Shown here piece after piece: positions 21,037-31,120 of a DNA stretch of 64,000 bases (position 1 is its first letter; the number at the start of each line of letters is the position of its first letter). Both the position numbers and the translations under genes were made by a program. The notes beneath the pieces were generated by a model, which did no database searches, was not told the origin of the DNA, and worked only from the letters and a program-made list of their open reading frames with translations. The stretch spans positions 53,820,422 through 53,884,421 of the forward strand of contig CM019069.1 in NCBI GenBank assembly GCA_009667805.1, read 5' to 3'. The stretch is from Leptobrachium leishanense (Eukaryota; Chordata; Amphibia; Anura; Megophryidae).

Positions 21037-22238
21037 CTACCCAAACCCCAAAAGAAAATCAGTTACCACAACGTGAAACGCATTTCCATTTTAAAGATGC
21101 GCTTTTCTGTTTTTTTTTTTATCCAAACACATGTGAGATATGGACAAAAAAAAACTAATTTGAAGAGTGGATTATCCATCTAATGATGCCAAAATATTTT
21201 TTTGACGTATGCCAGATCGCATTTTAATTTTTGGATGATTGTTTTATGCGAATTGAGAAAAAAAGGTTTTTTCTTTATTAAATTTTTTTGGGGGTAATCA
21301 TCTTCTTTTCTCGAAAGAGCTTCTGATTGACTTGATGTAAAAGACATTTTTTAATTATTTTTTTGAATTCTGTTCAGATTAATAAATATTAAATGGTGCA
21401 GTTAGATGGAGGGGCTAGTAGAAAAAAATTGCCCCTTCACACTCATTTGAGACCCAAGAGCTTATGACAGTGCATCTTTAAAATCCAAAAGAATGAAAAT
21501 CCAAAAAAATAAGAGTTCTTTTTTAAGCCATGTTAGAAAAGATGGGAATGTTTCAAAGTAAACGAAGACACGCAGCGGAGAAACAAAACTGTTATGAGCA
21601 GAAGAAGAAGAAGAAGAGGGGTAAAGCGCTTTCTTGTGCAAGAAAAAGGGTTTTAAAGCTGAAATGATAAAGATTTTGACGTGTTAATTCTCAGGGGAGG
21701 GGGTTTAGTATGCAGTACTCAACTGCAAAGTTAAAGGGTATCAGTACAGTAGACCTTGTGTTGTAGTAGATTAACACACTAGGAATGTTTAAAGGGGGGT
21801 TCTATGGTTTTTACATGTTGTATGTCAGGCAGGATGTTACAAATATCCATTTTGAGCAGAAAAGTATGAATGATTTATAGTAACACATCTAGAAAATGTA
21901 TCGATGTGCATGTTTACATTTCTTTTTATTCAATTCATGTACAAAGATGAACACTCTGCATATATAACCATACGGTCTTTGCTTGTATAAATACTATATG
22001 GATATTTGTAACAAATCTTAGAGGTTTAGAGGGATCCACAAAGAGTTATTTATCTTTCAGACTACATCAGATTGACTGCGGGTCTTTGGGCGACACATTG
22101 TTCTGTACTTGAGAGTCAACCTGTAATGTGTCTAGAGATAAACATCCCGGGGGGGGGGGGTAGGCCACACAACCACAATAAATCATGTGTTTTAGTGGCA
22201 AAGTGAGGTGCCTGACATACATTAATTTTATCTCTTAC
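21037..22238. other. Intron in the post-Z-repeat linker
   Basis: 1.2 kb, rich in A and T runs, with a short GAAGAAGAAGAAGAAG tract near 21,600 and a poly-G run at 22,150. No exon or recognised transposon. Confidence 0.55.
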
Positions 22239-22364
22239 CTCATATGTTTGTTCGGATTTAGGGACTGTGACTTTTGAGACAGTAAAATGAGGAACAGCTG
22301 TATGTGGAAGTGTTTGCTCCAATGGAACTGATGGCACGAATGGTATCTCAGGAGCTCTTTTAAT
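22239..22364 (-). CDS. TTN: Titin linker exon (FTVSKVTVPK)
   Basis: A 42-codon phase 0-0 exon reading IKRAPEIPFVPSVPLEQ and then PHFTVSKVTVPKSEQTYE. The second part is nearly identical to the mammalian linker; the first part is Pro-rich and diverged. The acceptor is CGATGTAG and the donor GTAAGAG. Confidence 0.92.
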
Positions 22365-22455
22365 CTACATCGACCAATAAAGTTTTGTTGAGTACACTTG
22401 TCTCACGTACGAATGCAAAATAGTCTGTTAACATATAGAAATGACGTTGCCTAAC

Positions 22456-22722
22456 CTGTGGGACAGGTGATGGTACATGAGCTGCAGGTAGAATTTTTGG
22501 TACGACTGGGATGGGAGCTTCCGGAGCTTTTATCGGTTTAGTGACCACCTGGCGCTCAGGTGAAAACGCAACCGTTTTCCTAGCCGAAACATGCTCTTTG
22601 TATTCATACTGCAGAGCTGTTTCTTCTGCATGACCTTCTTCTGTGTATCCAGGTCTACCGCGTGCTATGTCAACTGCAGCAACAACGGTAGCCACAGCTC
22701 CTGCTTTTGCACCACTTCCGAT
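22456..22722 (-). CDS. TTN: Titin exon: last Z-repeat (Zr7-like) and linker
   Basis: An 89-codon phase 0-0 exon. AGAVATVVAAVDIARGR is a strong-binding type Z-repeat, the short helix that docks in the C-terminal calmodulin-like domain of alpha-actinin-2. ALQYEYKEHVSARKTV and a Pro-rich tail follow. The acceptor is GTCTTTAG and the donor GTTAGG. Position next to the conserved linker supports equivalence to mammalian Zr7. Confidence 0.93.
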
Positions 22723-22958
22723 CTAAAGACGACATTTATAGATTTCATACAATTCCACGACATAGAAGGTGCAAAACAACAGGCACAAAAAAAGCACACA
22801 AGAATACAGCACAAATGTAAAACATATATCACCTATCATTTGAATAGTTGCAGTTTTATGAACATAAAGGTCACTTCTGTACTACATATAGACAAAAAGC
22901 ACAAGACCAAAAGGCCTTTTTATATTATATGTTTATAATCCCTATACATATATATATA

Positions 22959-23140
22959 CAGTATTTTCTGGTGTATAAGACTATGTTTTATACTTAAAAA
23001 CATCCCCCAAAAATTGGGGGTCGTCTTATACGCGGGATATACAATACAATATGACGAGTATAGCCTAAAACCTATTTTTTAACTGGAAAATTAGGGGGTC
23101 GTCTTATACACCCGGTCGTCTTATACTCCAGAAAATACGG
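22959..23140. repeat. mariner-type MITE
   Basis: It starts CAGTATTTTCTGGTGTATAAG and ends CTCCAGAAAATACGG, flanked by TA on both sides; GTCGTCTTATAC motifs are repeated inside. Ends and TA target fit a Tc1/mariner-type non-autonomous element. Confidence 0.8.
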
Positions 23141-23420
23141 TATATATGTATCTGCACTCTAGACTAACAAGAGAACAACAACGCATGTACAAAAACATAA
23201 GTCCACAAATACATTAGCAAGCATGGTCCTTTGAAGAAAAGGAGATTTATATAAAATCTACTCCCGTGTTGCATGGACCATCAACATTTAGCATGCAAGT
23301 GATTTCTATGTATCGAGTCACACGTGATGAAGAAGCAAGCATTGCTTGACACTGTGCAACACTAAAACAAGAGGTGCGCAGTGGTGGTGAAGTAGATGTG
23401 CTTGTTAAGTGATCTTGTAC

Positions 23421-23549
23421 CTCTTCGGTCTCGGCTGATGTTTCAGAGATTGCTGTGGATTCTGCGCTTAGAAGAGATCGCGATCTAGCTTGTTGCACAG
23501 CGGCCAGCACTGTTGCAACTGCCAAGACTTTCTCTGTGTCATAAGATAT
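23421..23549 (-). CDS. TTN: Titin exon: additional Z-repeat-like exon
   Basis: A 43-codon phase 0-0 exon. KVLAVATVLAAVQQARSR matches the strong-binding Z-repeat pattern, but with Gln-Gln in place of the usual Val-Asp. The rest (AESTAISETSAETEE) is a Ser/Glu-rich tail unlike mammalian repeats. The acceptor is GCGGGACAG and the donor GTACAAG. It may be a lineage-specific repeat, or one kept here and lost in mammals. Confidence 0.82.
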
Positions 23550-23628
23550 CTGTCCCGCAATTAGAATACACAGGTATACAAACCTTGTGAGTGTCTGAGA
23601 ACATGATGCTGATATAAGAACACATGGG

Positions 23629-24311
23629 AATACATAAAACACATATATTTTGGGAGCTTGAGAATCGAATCGATACAAGTGACAAGTGCCAGAGGCTGTG
23701 GTTTCAATGTAACGCCTGTTTTTGGCTTTCATTCTTCCTTTTCTTTATAATGGCCAACACCATTATTAAAATAGTTAAACTTATATCTTTTTTCCCTTCC
23801 GGTGAAGATGATGGGTCAGCCAGTGGTACAGGTCACAAGTTTTAGGTTAGTGTATACACTCTGCTGAAGTATTAGCTCTCAGGCTGTATAATCCTGAAGG
23901 AAGTAAAGGGTTACTTGGTGTTAGATTCCTAATAGTCTATATTCACCTGTTCTTGAACTGCATGTATTTGCTCTCGTTTGGCTGCAGTTCCTTCTACGGT
24001 TCTTACATGTTCTCGTTTGGTTGAAATGGTTTCTGCCGTTCTTATCTGTTCCCGAGAGATTGCAACTCCTTCTATGGTTCTCGACACTGTCTCCTGTCTG
24101 GCTTTCTCACCAGACACAACTACAGTGCTAATCGCAGCTTTTTCGGCTTCCTTCCTCATCTGATATTTATAAAGGGAAAATATATTTTTAACACATATAA
24201 AAGGAAAGTCTGGTATTCATATACATCTGCCAGCATGATGATGGGTGAAGTGGGTAAGTCTGAGCATGAAACAATGGCGTTAACTTGACGAAGTCCATGA
24301 TACAATGATGG
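23629..24311. repeat. 683-bp duplication, copy A (contains Z-repeat exon)
   Basis: This stretch recurs at 28,292-28,980 with about five differences: four substitutions and one single-base indel. It contains a complete Z-repeat exon and parts of both flanking introns. To its left the sequence runs smoothly from the preceding intron, while to its right it passes into an AT microsatellite. Confidence 0.97.
23947..24159 (-). CDS. TTN: Titin exon: central Z-repeat, copy A
   Basis: A 71-codon phase 0-0 exon. It begins MRKEAEKAAISTVVVSGEKA, a central-type Z-repeat, then three iterations of a REQIRT/REHVRT/REQIHA motif, ending AVQEQ. The starting ATG is internal and is not a translation start. The protein is identical to that of the exon at 28,611-28,823. 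The acceptor is AATATCAG and the donor GTGAAT. If both copies are real and spliced, they add an extra repeat in frame. Confidence 0.9.
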
Positions 24312-24334
24312 ATGTCAAACTTCCAATAGGTATA

Positions 24335-24339
<5 letters not shown>

Positions 24340-24382
<43 letters not shown>
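24340..24382. repeat. (AT)n microsatellite
   Basis: Uninterrupted AT dinucleotide run just right of duplication copy A; a likely point of assembly uncertainty. Confidence 0.95.
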
Positions 24383-24387
<5 letters not shown>

Positions 24388-25415
24388 TAAAGTGTATTTT
24401 TGCTGCCTAATTGTAGAGTGATCTTCCAGACCCACCTAATTTTGCACCAGGTTTTAATCTCATGGTAGATTTGTTAATGCCCCTTAATATGGAATACAAG
24501 TTACACTAAAAATATCCTGTATTCTATTGCGTTATGTTTTTATTTGGTTGAGGGTAAACAGGATTTTGCCCAGGGAAAAGAAAAAAAAAGCCTTGGAGTT
24601 CTAACCATGGAGATTACAGCCGGGGGGAGAAGGAGGGGCAGCGGGTGCAGAAGCTCCAGTAAGGGGGGTGCAACTGCAAGTTAACAAATGTATAACTCTA
24701 TGCAATTTTAGATAGAGCAGGTTTGGTTTGTAATGCATAGTATGCACACGGTATCTGTAATTGCAGATTGCTATTTTTATACGAAATATTCTCGGGAGAG
24801 AGAGGCTCCATATTCTATCAGTATTGCTCTGCAGGACAGAGTGCTACGGAGCAGGGTAGAAATAAGTGTTAAATGTTAAGAAAACAAAGTGGGTTTTAAA
24901 ATATCTCGTATAATGATGTTTTTTTATGTGGAAAAAGAAAAAAGAAGGGAAGCAGGACGCAGACGAGAAAGTGAAACTAGAAAGATTAAATTGGTTCCTC
25001 TTTTTTTCCTATAACCGTGAAGATCAGATATTTTAACCCTGCTGAGAGAGAGGAAAAATAAAAAACAAAAGGCCAGAAGAATGTTCAACTCTATGCAGTT
25101 TAAACGTGGAGCAGGTATTTCCCTGCTGCATTAGCTTATTTTGGTTTAAAATAGATAAGGTGTACTGTCCGTGTCGGAAGATTGCAGGTTTTAATTTCCT
25201 AGTCAATTTAGAGGATTTTCTAGTTGCTGACAACCACACTGACGGAGTGTGACCTTGCTAAGTACGAGATAAAGCTACTAATGCCAGGACAGTTTTAACC
25301 TCCGATTCACTAATGACTGAGAATTTTTGTTACCGCAGTCTAATGATGCCTGCTGATTAATTATTGTTTTGCACACCACGGGTAGGGGGTCAGCAGCCCT
25401 GGGTGTTGGGGCGAC
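24383..25415. other. Unassigned sequence between copy A and the retroviral remnant
   Basis: About 1 kb without similarity I recognise. An imperfect repeat is visible: CTCTATGCAATTTTAGATAG near 24,695 resembles CTCTATGCAGTTTAAACGTG near 25,091, each followed by GAGCAGG. No LTR-like sequence was found, so a 5' LTR is not evident. Confidence 0.45.
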
Positions 25416-25793
25416 ATGACGTTTCTGCGAGCCTACTGCGCCGGCGATATTCCCTCCTGCGCCCCTGATAATGTCGCTCTCCACTGCTCTCTGTGTCTTG
25501 CCACCGCTACTCTCTTTCCTTTTCCTGAGGGGGGTGGGGGTGGTTCCGATTGTGATTCTAATTCTGGTAGTGGTGATGCTGTTAACTATGAGGGATTTTT
25601 AATCAATTCTGTTCAACTTCCCCCCTCGGCCCCACCCTTTCTGCCAGAAGAGGGAAAAGAAACAAAACAAGCGCAGCTACACGCACTCACACAGGTTGCA
25701 GCGATGAAAGTAAATGCACATGGAAAGTTTAGTACACCAGAAGCTGATATTAAATCATTTAGCAGACACAGGAAAAGGAACTCGAGCAGCTAG
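25416..25793 (+). pseudogene. Open frame of unknown origin, possible gag remnant
   Basis: A 125-codon frame with a Gly/Ser-rich middle and the motif LPPSAPPFLPEE. PSAP-type motifs are used as late-budding signals in retroviral Gag, and the frame lies in the same orientation 300 bp upstream of an env frame. That is all that supports a gag origin. No matrix or capsid motif is recognisable, and it could be chance. Confidence 0.25.
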
Positions 25794-25873
25794 TCACACT
25801 ACTAGTAACCCAGAACTAAGAGATAGAGTGTGCTTACCTAAGGCACTCTATCTGGCTGTAGTACAATAGGCAC

Positions 25874-26090
25874 ATGGACCCTCTATCTGTCCTTCTATCC
25901 CTCTGTCCATCCATTCTTCATTCCTTCCATCCATCTATCCTTCCTTCCTCCCATCCCTCTGTCCATCCATCCTTCCTTCCATCCCTCTATCCGTCCTTAC
26001 AATCCATCCCACATCCCTCCATCCCTCTATCATCCGTCTGTCCATCCATATATCCCTTCCTCTGTCTATCCATTCCTCTATCGCTGATCC
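25874..26090. repeat. CCAT/CCTTCC-type tetranucleotide tract
   Basis: Degenerate array of CCATCC, CTTCCTTCC and CCCTCTAT units. It sits exactly where the pol region and the env signal peptide of a complete provirus would be expected. The open frame through it is low-complexity and not a gene. Confidence 0.88.
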
Positions 26091-26106
26091 CACGTTCGAG
26101 GATACT

Positions 26107-27462
26107 ATGGCCATTGAAACAGGATACTCAGATATGAATGTTTGGTTAGAATGGATGAAATATACCGCTCAGTCCCACAACAGAACCAATTGCTATGTGT
26201 GTGGTACTGCTAGGCCTCATCTAGGTACGGTACCCCTCAATATCCCCGAGGATGTCGAGGAATGCTTTCTCAGTTTGTTTACCAACACCACTCTAAGTCA
26301 CGTTGCTTGCAAAGAATGGAGGTCCAAATACCCCCTCCAGAAACGAAACCCTAGACTCTCAGAGAGTATCACCATCTACCCCGGGAACTACACCTGTCAC
26401 TCCTCTTGGGGAACCGGTGGCCGGATAGTTGGAAACTTCACAGAAGGTTATTGTGCACAGTACAGCACTGTGGAGAAGGAGAAAGTGCAAAACCAGGTGA
26501 TCTCCCTGGGAGATGTCTATTGGATCTGCGGTGACATGCGAGTCCGCTCCCGCTTGGTAGGTGCGTGGGACGGTGAGTGTGCTCTGGCTAAAGCCATCAT
26601 GCCCCTCCACATCCTGCCCTTTGATGATGATCTGCCTAATGCCCACACCCCCGGACTCACTAGACAAAGGAGACAGGCGAATTCTGTACCTGGCAGTTTC
26701 GATCCCCACGTCTACCTTGATGTCATAGGAGTCCCAAGGGGGGTGCCTAATGAGTTCAAAGCTAGAAACCAGGTAAAGGCGGGATTTGAATCTTTAATCC
26801 CCATGGTAACCATCAACAAGAATGTTGATTGGATTAACTACATCTATTACAACCAACGGAGGTTTGTTAACTATACCCGAGATGCGCTCCAGGGTTTGGC
26901 CGACCAGCTAGGCCCGACCTCTGCAATGACCTTCCAGAACCGAATGGCCCTCGATATGCTACTGGCAAAGAGGGGTGGGGTCTGTACGATGCTGAAAGGT
27001 ACTGGTGGCTCCTGTTGCACCTTTATCCCGGATAACACAGGCCCCACTGGCAAAGTCACTAAAGCCATTAAACGATTGGAAGACCTGTCTGAAGAACTGA
27101 AGAAAAACTCTGGCATTACTGATCCATGGGATCAGTATTTTAGTTGGATGAGTGCCTGGCAAAAGATCCTCACACAAATAGGGATAGTTATCCTGGTAAT
27201 GATGGTTCTATTGACGGTGATTGGATGTTGTGTTTTACCCTGCATTAAAAAGGTTATCGAAAGAACTGTGGAATCCACTACACCTTTACTGCTTAATCAA
27301 GTGTGTGGGGACACTGGGGAGAATATTGGCACTTCCTATACTAGTCTAGAATTTCTGGGGGTTCCTGTGAATAAGAGGTATGACGAACTCCGCCCACCTG
27401 TAACAAATCATCCACAGAATTATGAGTCCATGCATCCCCTATCTCGAGAACACCGCCTATGA
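26107..27462 (+). CDS. env: Endogenous retroviral envelope protein, open frame
   Basis: A 451-codon uninterrupted frame, antisense to titin. Visible: CXXC motif in SU at residues 29-32 (CYVC), several N-glycosylation sequons (e.g. 25, 60, 95, 110, 255), furin-type RQRR at 186-189, a fusion/heptad region, an immunosuppressive-like segment at 277-291, then C293-X9-C303C304, a membrane span at about 358-378 and a ~70-residue tail. The overall plan is that of gamma-type Env. The spacing CX9CC is longer than the usual CX6CC. No signal peptide is seen: the frame opens straight into the mature SU-like start, and simple repeat lies upstream. It resembles env families reported in fish and some reptiles (family knowledge, not searched). 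Function, if any, is unknown. Confidence 0.9.
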   Translation: MAIETGYSDMNVWLEWMKYTAQSHNRTNCYVCGTARPHLGTVPLNIPEDVEECFLSLFTNTTLSHVACKEWRSKYPLQKRNPRLSESITIYPGNYTCHSSWGTGGRIVGNFTEGYCAQYSTVEKEKVQNQVISLGDVYWICGDMRVRSRLVGAWDGECALAKAIMPLHILPFDDDLPNAHTPGLTRQRRQANSVPGSFDPHVYLDVIGVPRGVPNEFKARNQVKAGFESLIPMVTINKNVDWINYIYYNQRRFVNYTRDALQGLADQLGPTSAMTFQNRMALDMLLAKRGGVCTMLKGTGGSCCTFIPDNTGPTGKVTKAIKRLEDLSEELKKNSGITDPWDQYFSWMSAWQKILTQIGIVILVMMVLLTVIGCCVLPCIKKVIERTVESTTPLLLNQVCGDTGENIGTSYTSLEFLGVPVNKRYDELRPPVTNHPQNYESMHPLSREHRL

Positions 27463-27701
27463 TTTTGCTCTAAACCAAGGTTAGTGACCCGTTGCAAGAC
27501 GAGCTGAAGCCCGACTCTTGACCCACCCGTCTCGACCATGCACGGAAGCCCGGACTACACAGGGGTTTTATTCAATAGAAATTTCTCGTCTCAACCTCCG
27601 GCGAAGATTTTGGGATGGCTGGCGAGACTATTAGGGGAACGGATGAAGGCACGGCTCGTCTCCAGGGGTACACTTGGGAAACGTGCATTTTTAGGGGGGA
27701 C

Positions 27702-28290
27702 TGTTGTGGACAGAAATGTATATATTCGCTTTTATACTGTTCAAAGGCTTAGAAGGAGGCCTAGAAAAATGCTCATTTGAGTAGTTTAAATGGTTAATCA
27801 AGATTTATGAATGCTTTATGAATCAAATGCATATTATTCTTTAAAACGCTATCTTAGCTGATTGTTTTTGTACGCACATGAAGTTTCTTGTTTTAAAATG
27901 AAGAAGAGACTGTTTTGGGAACATTTTGGAGGTCATCTTGGAGAATGTTTTTGGAACATCTCGGAACGTCCTGTAACGACGTCCTTGACAAGCTAAGAGA
28001 AGCTCGGAGACACTGATGTTTTATTTTCTTTAACTGTTATTAAACAAAGTCTTTAATTTCACAATAGTAATGACGAATAGAATGTTGGGCAACAGCCTGT
28101 TTTCGTTACATGCGAAGTAGCATAAAAGAGCCTTGTATCCTTTCAATAAACTCAGAGAAGTCATTGGCTTGAAAACCATATAGACGTATTCGTTGTCTGT
28201 GTGATTTCTTTATGCGCAAAACTATCTGACTTCTCCACCGAATTAGAACAGAGGCTGGCATCCGAGGACGGACTTCTATTGTCCATTGCA
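27702..28290 (+). mobile_element. 3' LTR of the endogenous retrovirus
   Basis: It begins TGTTGTGGACAG, directly after a purine tract (TTAGGGGGGAC), and ends GTCCATTGCA. Inside are a TATA-like CATAAAAG at 28,121 and AATAAA at 28,145. A second LTR of the family is at 60,946-61,938. The right edge abuts duplication copy B exactly. Confidence 0.88.
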
Positions 28291-28291
28291 G

Positions 28292-28980
28292 GAATACATA
28301 AAACACATATATTTTGGGAGCTTGAGAATCGAATCGATACAAGTGACAAGTGCCAGAGGCTGTGGTTTCAATGTAACGCCTGTTTTTGGCTTTCATTCTT
28401 CCTTTTCTTTATAATGGCCAACACCATTTTTAAAATAGTTAAACTTATATCTTTTTTCCCTTCCGGTGAAGATGATGGGTCAGCCAGTGGTACAGGTCAC
28501 AAGTTTTAGGTTAGTGTATACACTCTGCTGAAGTATTAGCTCTCAGGCTGTATAATCCTGAAGCAAGTAAAGGGTTACTTGGTGTTAGATTCCTAATAGT
28601 CTATATTCACCTGTTCTTGAACTGCATGTATTTGCTCTCGTTTGGCTGCAGTTCCTTCTACGGTTCTTACATGTTCTCGTTTGGTTGAAATGGTTTCTGC
28701 CGTCCTTATCTGTTCCCGAGAGATTGCAACTCCTTCTATGGTTCTCGACACTGTCTCCTGTCTGGCTTTCTCACCAGACACAACTACAGTGCTAATCGCG
28801 GCTTTTTCGGCTTCCTTCCTCATCTGATATTTATAAGGGAAAATATATTTTTAACACATATAAAAGGAAAGTCTGGTATTCATATACATCTGCCAGCATG
28901 ATGATGGGTGAAGTGGGTAAGTCTGAGCATGAAACAATGGCGTTAACTTGACGAAGTCCATGATACAATGATGGATGTCA
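28292..28980. repeat. Duplication copy B (contains Z-repeat exon)
   Basis: About 99% identical to 23,629-24,311. Left junction is the LTR end; right junction continues into the intron that leads to the first Z-repeat exon. The two exon differences between copies are both synonymous. Confidence 0.97.
28611..28823 (-). CDS. TTN: Titin exon: central Z-repeat, copy B
   Basis: A 71-codon phase 0-0 exon, identical in protein to copy A (23,947-24,159), with a central-type Z-repeat (RKEAEKAAISTVVVSGEKAR) and three REQI/REHV motifs. Acceptor AATATCAG and donor GTGAAT are intact. Because it is contiguous with the intron on the first-Z-repeat side, it is the copy most likely to be spliced to 29,433-29,582. 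Confidence 0.93.
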
Positions 28981-29432
28981 GTGAAGCATATCCAAAGCGC
29001 TTGTTATACTTAAGCTTGTGGTTCAGGGGCTGGCTGGCTTTGGGTGGCAAAGAATGCTTAGTATTTGGGAAATTTAATTCTTTGGCCACCTGATGAGGCT
29101 CATGTTCAACAGCGAAGATGAGGCTGTGAATCAAGTAGGATGAGCCTCTTGATGAAAGAAGAGCTGTTCTGCTTCCTTGATTTTTGCCAGATCAAAAGAA
29201 GCAGGAATGTCAACCATAGCAAGTCGAGAGATGCTGTGCAAGTCCAAGTCAAGTACTAGTCGTAGATTTCCAATAGTGGCTCTGCTAATACTGGAAGATG
29301 AGTGTTTACGATTGACTTGCTAAATGGTTGATGGATTGAATTTTCCTCTGGTTTAAATGCCACCAGCCTGCCCCTGAAAGATCTGCTTTGTAGCCTATAA
29401 ATGCTATGACAGCTAAGCTTTATTTGTTCTAC
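28981..29432. other. Intron between first and central Z-repeats
   Basis: 452 bp with no recognised repeat or exon. Confidence 0.55.
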
Positions 29433-29582
29433 CTGCTCGTGAACAGGCTGAATCTGTACAGCAGTCATTGCTGTCCTTTTAGAAGTCAGTTCCATGGCAC
29501 TTGGAACAGGTACTCGCACTCTGGCCAGATCAACAGCAGCAACTACTGTAGCAACAGCTGCTGTTCTGCCTGTGTCGTAGAC
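29433..29582 (-). CDS. TTN: Titin exon: first Z-repeat (Zr1)
   Basis: A 50-codon phase 0-0 exon reading VYDTGRTAAVATVVAAVDLA, then RVRVPVPSAMELTSKR and TAVQIQPVHEQ. The AVATVVAAVDLARVR helix is the high-affinity type that binds the alpha-actinin-2 EF-hand domain and anchors titin in the Z-disc. The acceptor is CTAAATATAG and the donor GTAGAAC. Confidence 0.95.
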
Positions 29583-30912
29583 CTATATTTAGCACATTAA
29601 AATACATGTTTCACATATGCATACCAACCGCAGACAAACAGTTCAGATAACTAACATGTACGATTTAAAAATAACACATTTTACACGTGAAAACAAGGAT
29701 ATTTCCCATAAGAACAAAAAGGGGCAATTAAAAAAATATGGTCAAACTGAAGCCAATATTTGTTAGTGCAGGTCCTTTGGATCAAGGATCAAGGAACACC
29801 ATTTTTTCAGAGCTCAATGACTCTGTTTTCTCTGAGTTAGTAGTGAAGTGAGGTGGGTGTCAAGGGCACATCTCACACGGGCACCCGATGCTCTAATCCT
29901 GAATGTTTTTTTCATGTTTGTCTTCTTTTTTCTTTTTCTCTTCCGAGACTTCTTTTGTAATAATTCCAAATCCCCAAAAAAAAATATTCTGGACCCTAGC
30001 ACCTATTTAACGTTAGTGCTCACATAAGTGAGGTTAATTGAGGTGATAGCGTTACTCCCATATCGGATCCCGATCGCTAACGGGTTAACAAATCCGTTAG
30101 CGAATCTGTAATAGCGCTTTCTAGCACGAGCTTACTGTACAGTGTGCTCCCTATGCTTAACATGGGGAGCGCGAAGAGTAAGCAAAGAGTAATTAGCGTT
30201 TGGATCAAAATGTCCTAACGCTAATTACTCACCGCTACTGCTAACTGAAAAGTTAGCCACAGCTCCAAGCTGTTGCAAACTGATTCCGCTTCTGTGGAAT
30301 GCGTTAGCAGCAGCTGAAAAGCCCCCCCAAAAATCAGATACTCACCTCTCATCTCAGGGAGAGAACGGCGGTCCGATCCACCACTTCTGGCCACCAGGAG
30401 CAGAGTGAGACTGGAGAAAATAGTCCCCAGTCTCCCTCCACATTCACTCCGTGGCCATGCATGATCTTGCGAGAGCGAGATCACATGGCCCGGAAGCACA
30501 ACCCTCAATGGAGTTCTATGGACTCCAGGAGGAGATACTCGCGGAGGTCGACATAGCGCTGCCACGACTATCCAGGAGGCTAAGGGCCGTCACGGGTCAG
30601 GCTGCTGGATTCAACGCCTGCCTCGTAGCCTGTTAGTAAAATGGGAGTGGAGTTTGCGAGTCCAATCAAATTTTTTTCCCCTTATCGTCCTCGTTTTAGC
30701 TACAGGCACATGATAGTGCCCTCTGATGCCCTCATCAACAATATTAATTATTATGACTAATATTAATGGAATATAGGAATGGGGCAGTGGTAAAACGAAG
30801 ATTGAGAATATGCAGATTTACCTTCAATCATTCTCTTAAAATATAAGATTAAATAAAATATATAGAAATATATATATATAGAAATATAGGGATGAAACAG
30901 TTGCCACTTTAC
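29583..30912. other. Intron before Zr1
   Basis: 1.3 kb; much of it is the repeat at about 29,990-30,640. An A-rich tract with short AT repeats follows near 30,860-30,890. Confidence 0.6.
29990..30640. repeat. Inverted copy of the 59,571 repeat family
   Basis: It shares GCTCCCTATGCTTAACATGG and GCTAATTACTC-type motifs, in reverse orientation, with 59,571-60,300, including runs of AGCGTTAGTGCTCAC. Outer ends are not sharply defined, so coordinates are approximate. Confidence 0.55.
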
Positions 30913-31120
30913 CTCTCTGGGTTCAACTCCAGTAGCACTAATAGTCACTCTCTCCTTAGATTCAAAGCTCTCTTCTCGTCTAGAGGACACCAAGACCTCC
31001 TGCTTCCAAGGAGGATGTACTTCAGCACCGGCCAGTGTCATTGTGCCTCTACCCATGGGTGAAGGAGACTTCACAGACCTAATTGGAGAAGTAGACAGTC
31101 TTCCAGCCGGAGAGACTGAC
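30913..31120 (-). CDS. TTN: Titin exon: Ser/Pro linker before the Z-repeats
   Basis: A 208-nt exon, phase 2 in and phase 0 out. It reads SVSPAGRLSTSPIRSVKSPS, GAEVHPPWKQEVLVSSRREE and ERVTISATG. The STSPIRSV and PPWKQE motifs are diagnostic of titin's first linker. It is clearly shorter than the mammalian exon, lacking most of its Thr-rich and Ala/Ser-rich second half. The acceptor is TCCAACAG and the donor GTAAAGTG. Confidence 0.93.

Noticed and set aside
23947..24159. ATG at the beginning of the Z-repeat exons as an alternative translation start
   Set aside because: The ATG directly follows a splice acceptor and replaces a Val codon seen in mammalian repeats; no sign of a local promoter.
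24383..25415. 5' LTR and leader of the provirus
   Set aside because: No stretch resembles the 27,702-28,290 LTR, and no primer-binding site was recognised.
25874..26137. Pro/Ser-rich frame upstream of env considered as the env signal peptide region
   Set aside because: It is a translation of a tetranucleotide tract and is in a different frame from env.
26359..26709. Minus-strand frames opposite env
   Set aside because: Shadow of the env frame; no independent features.
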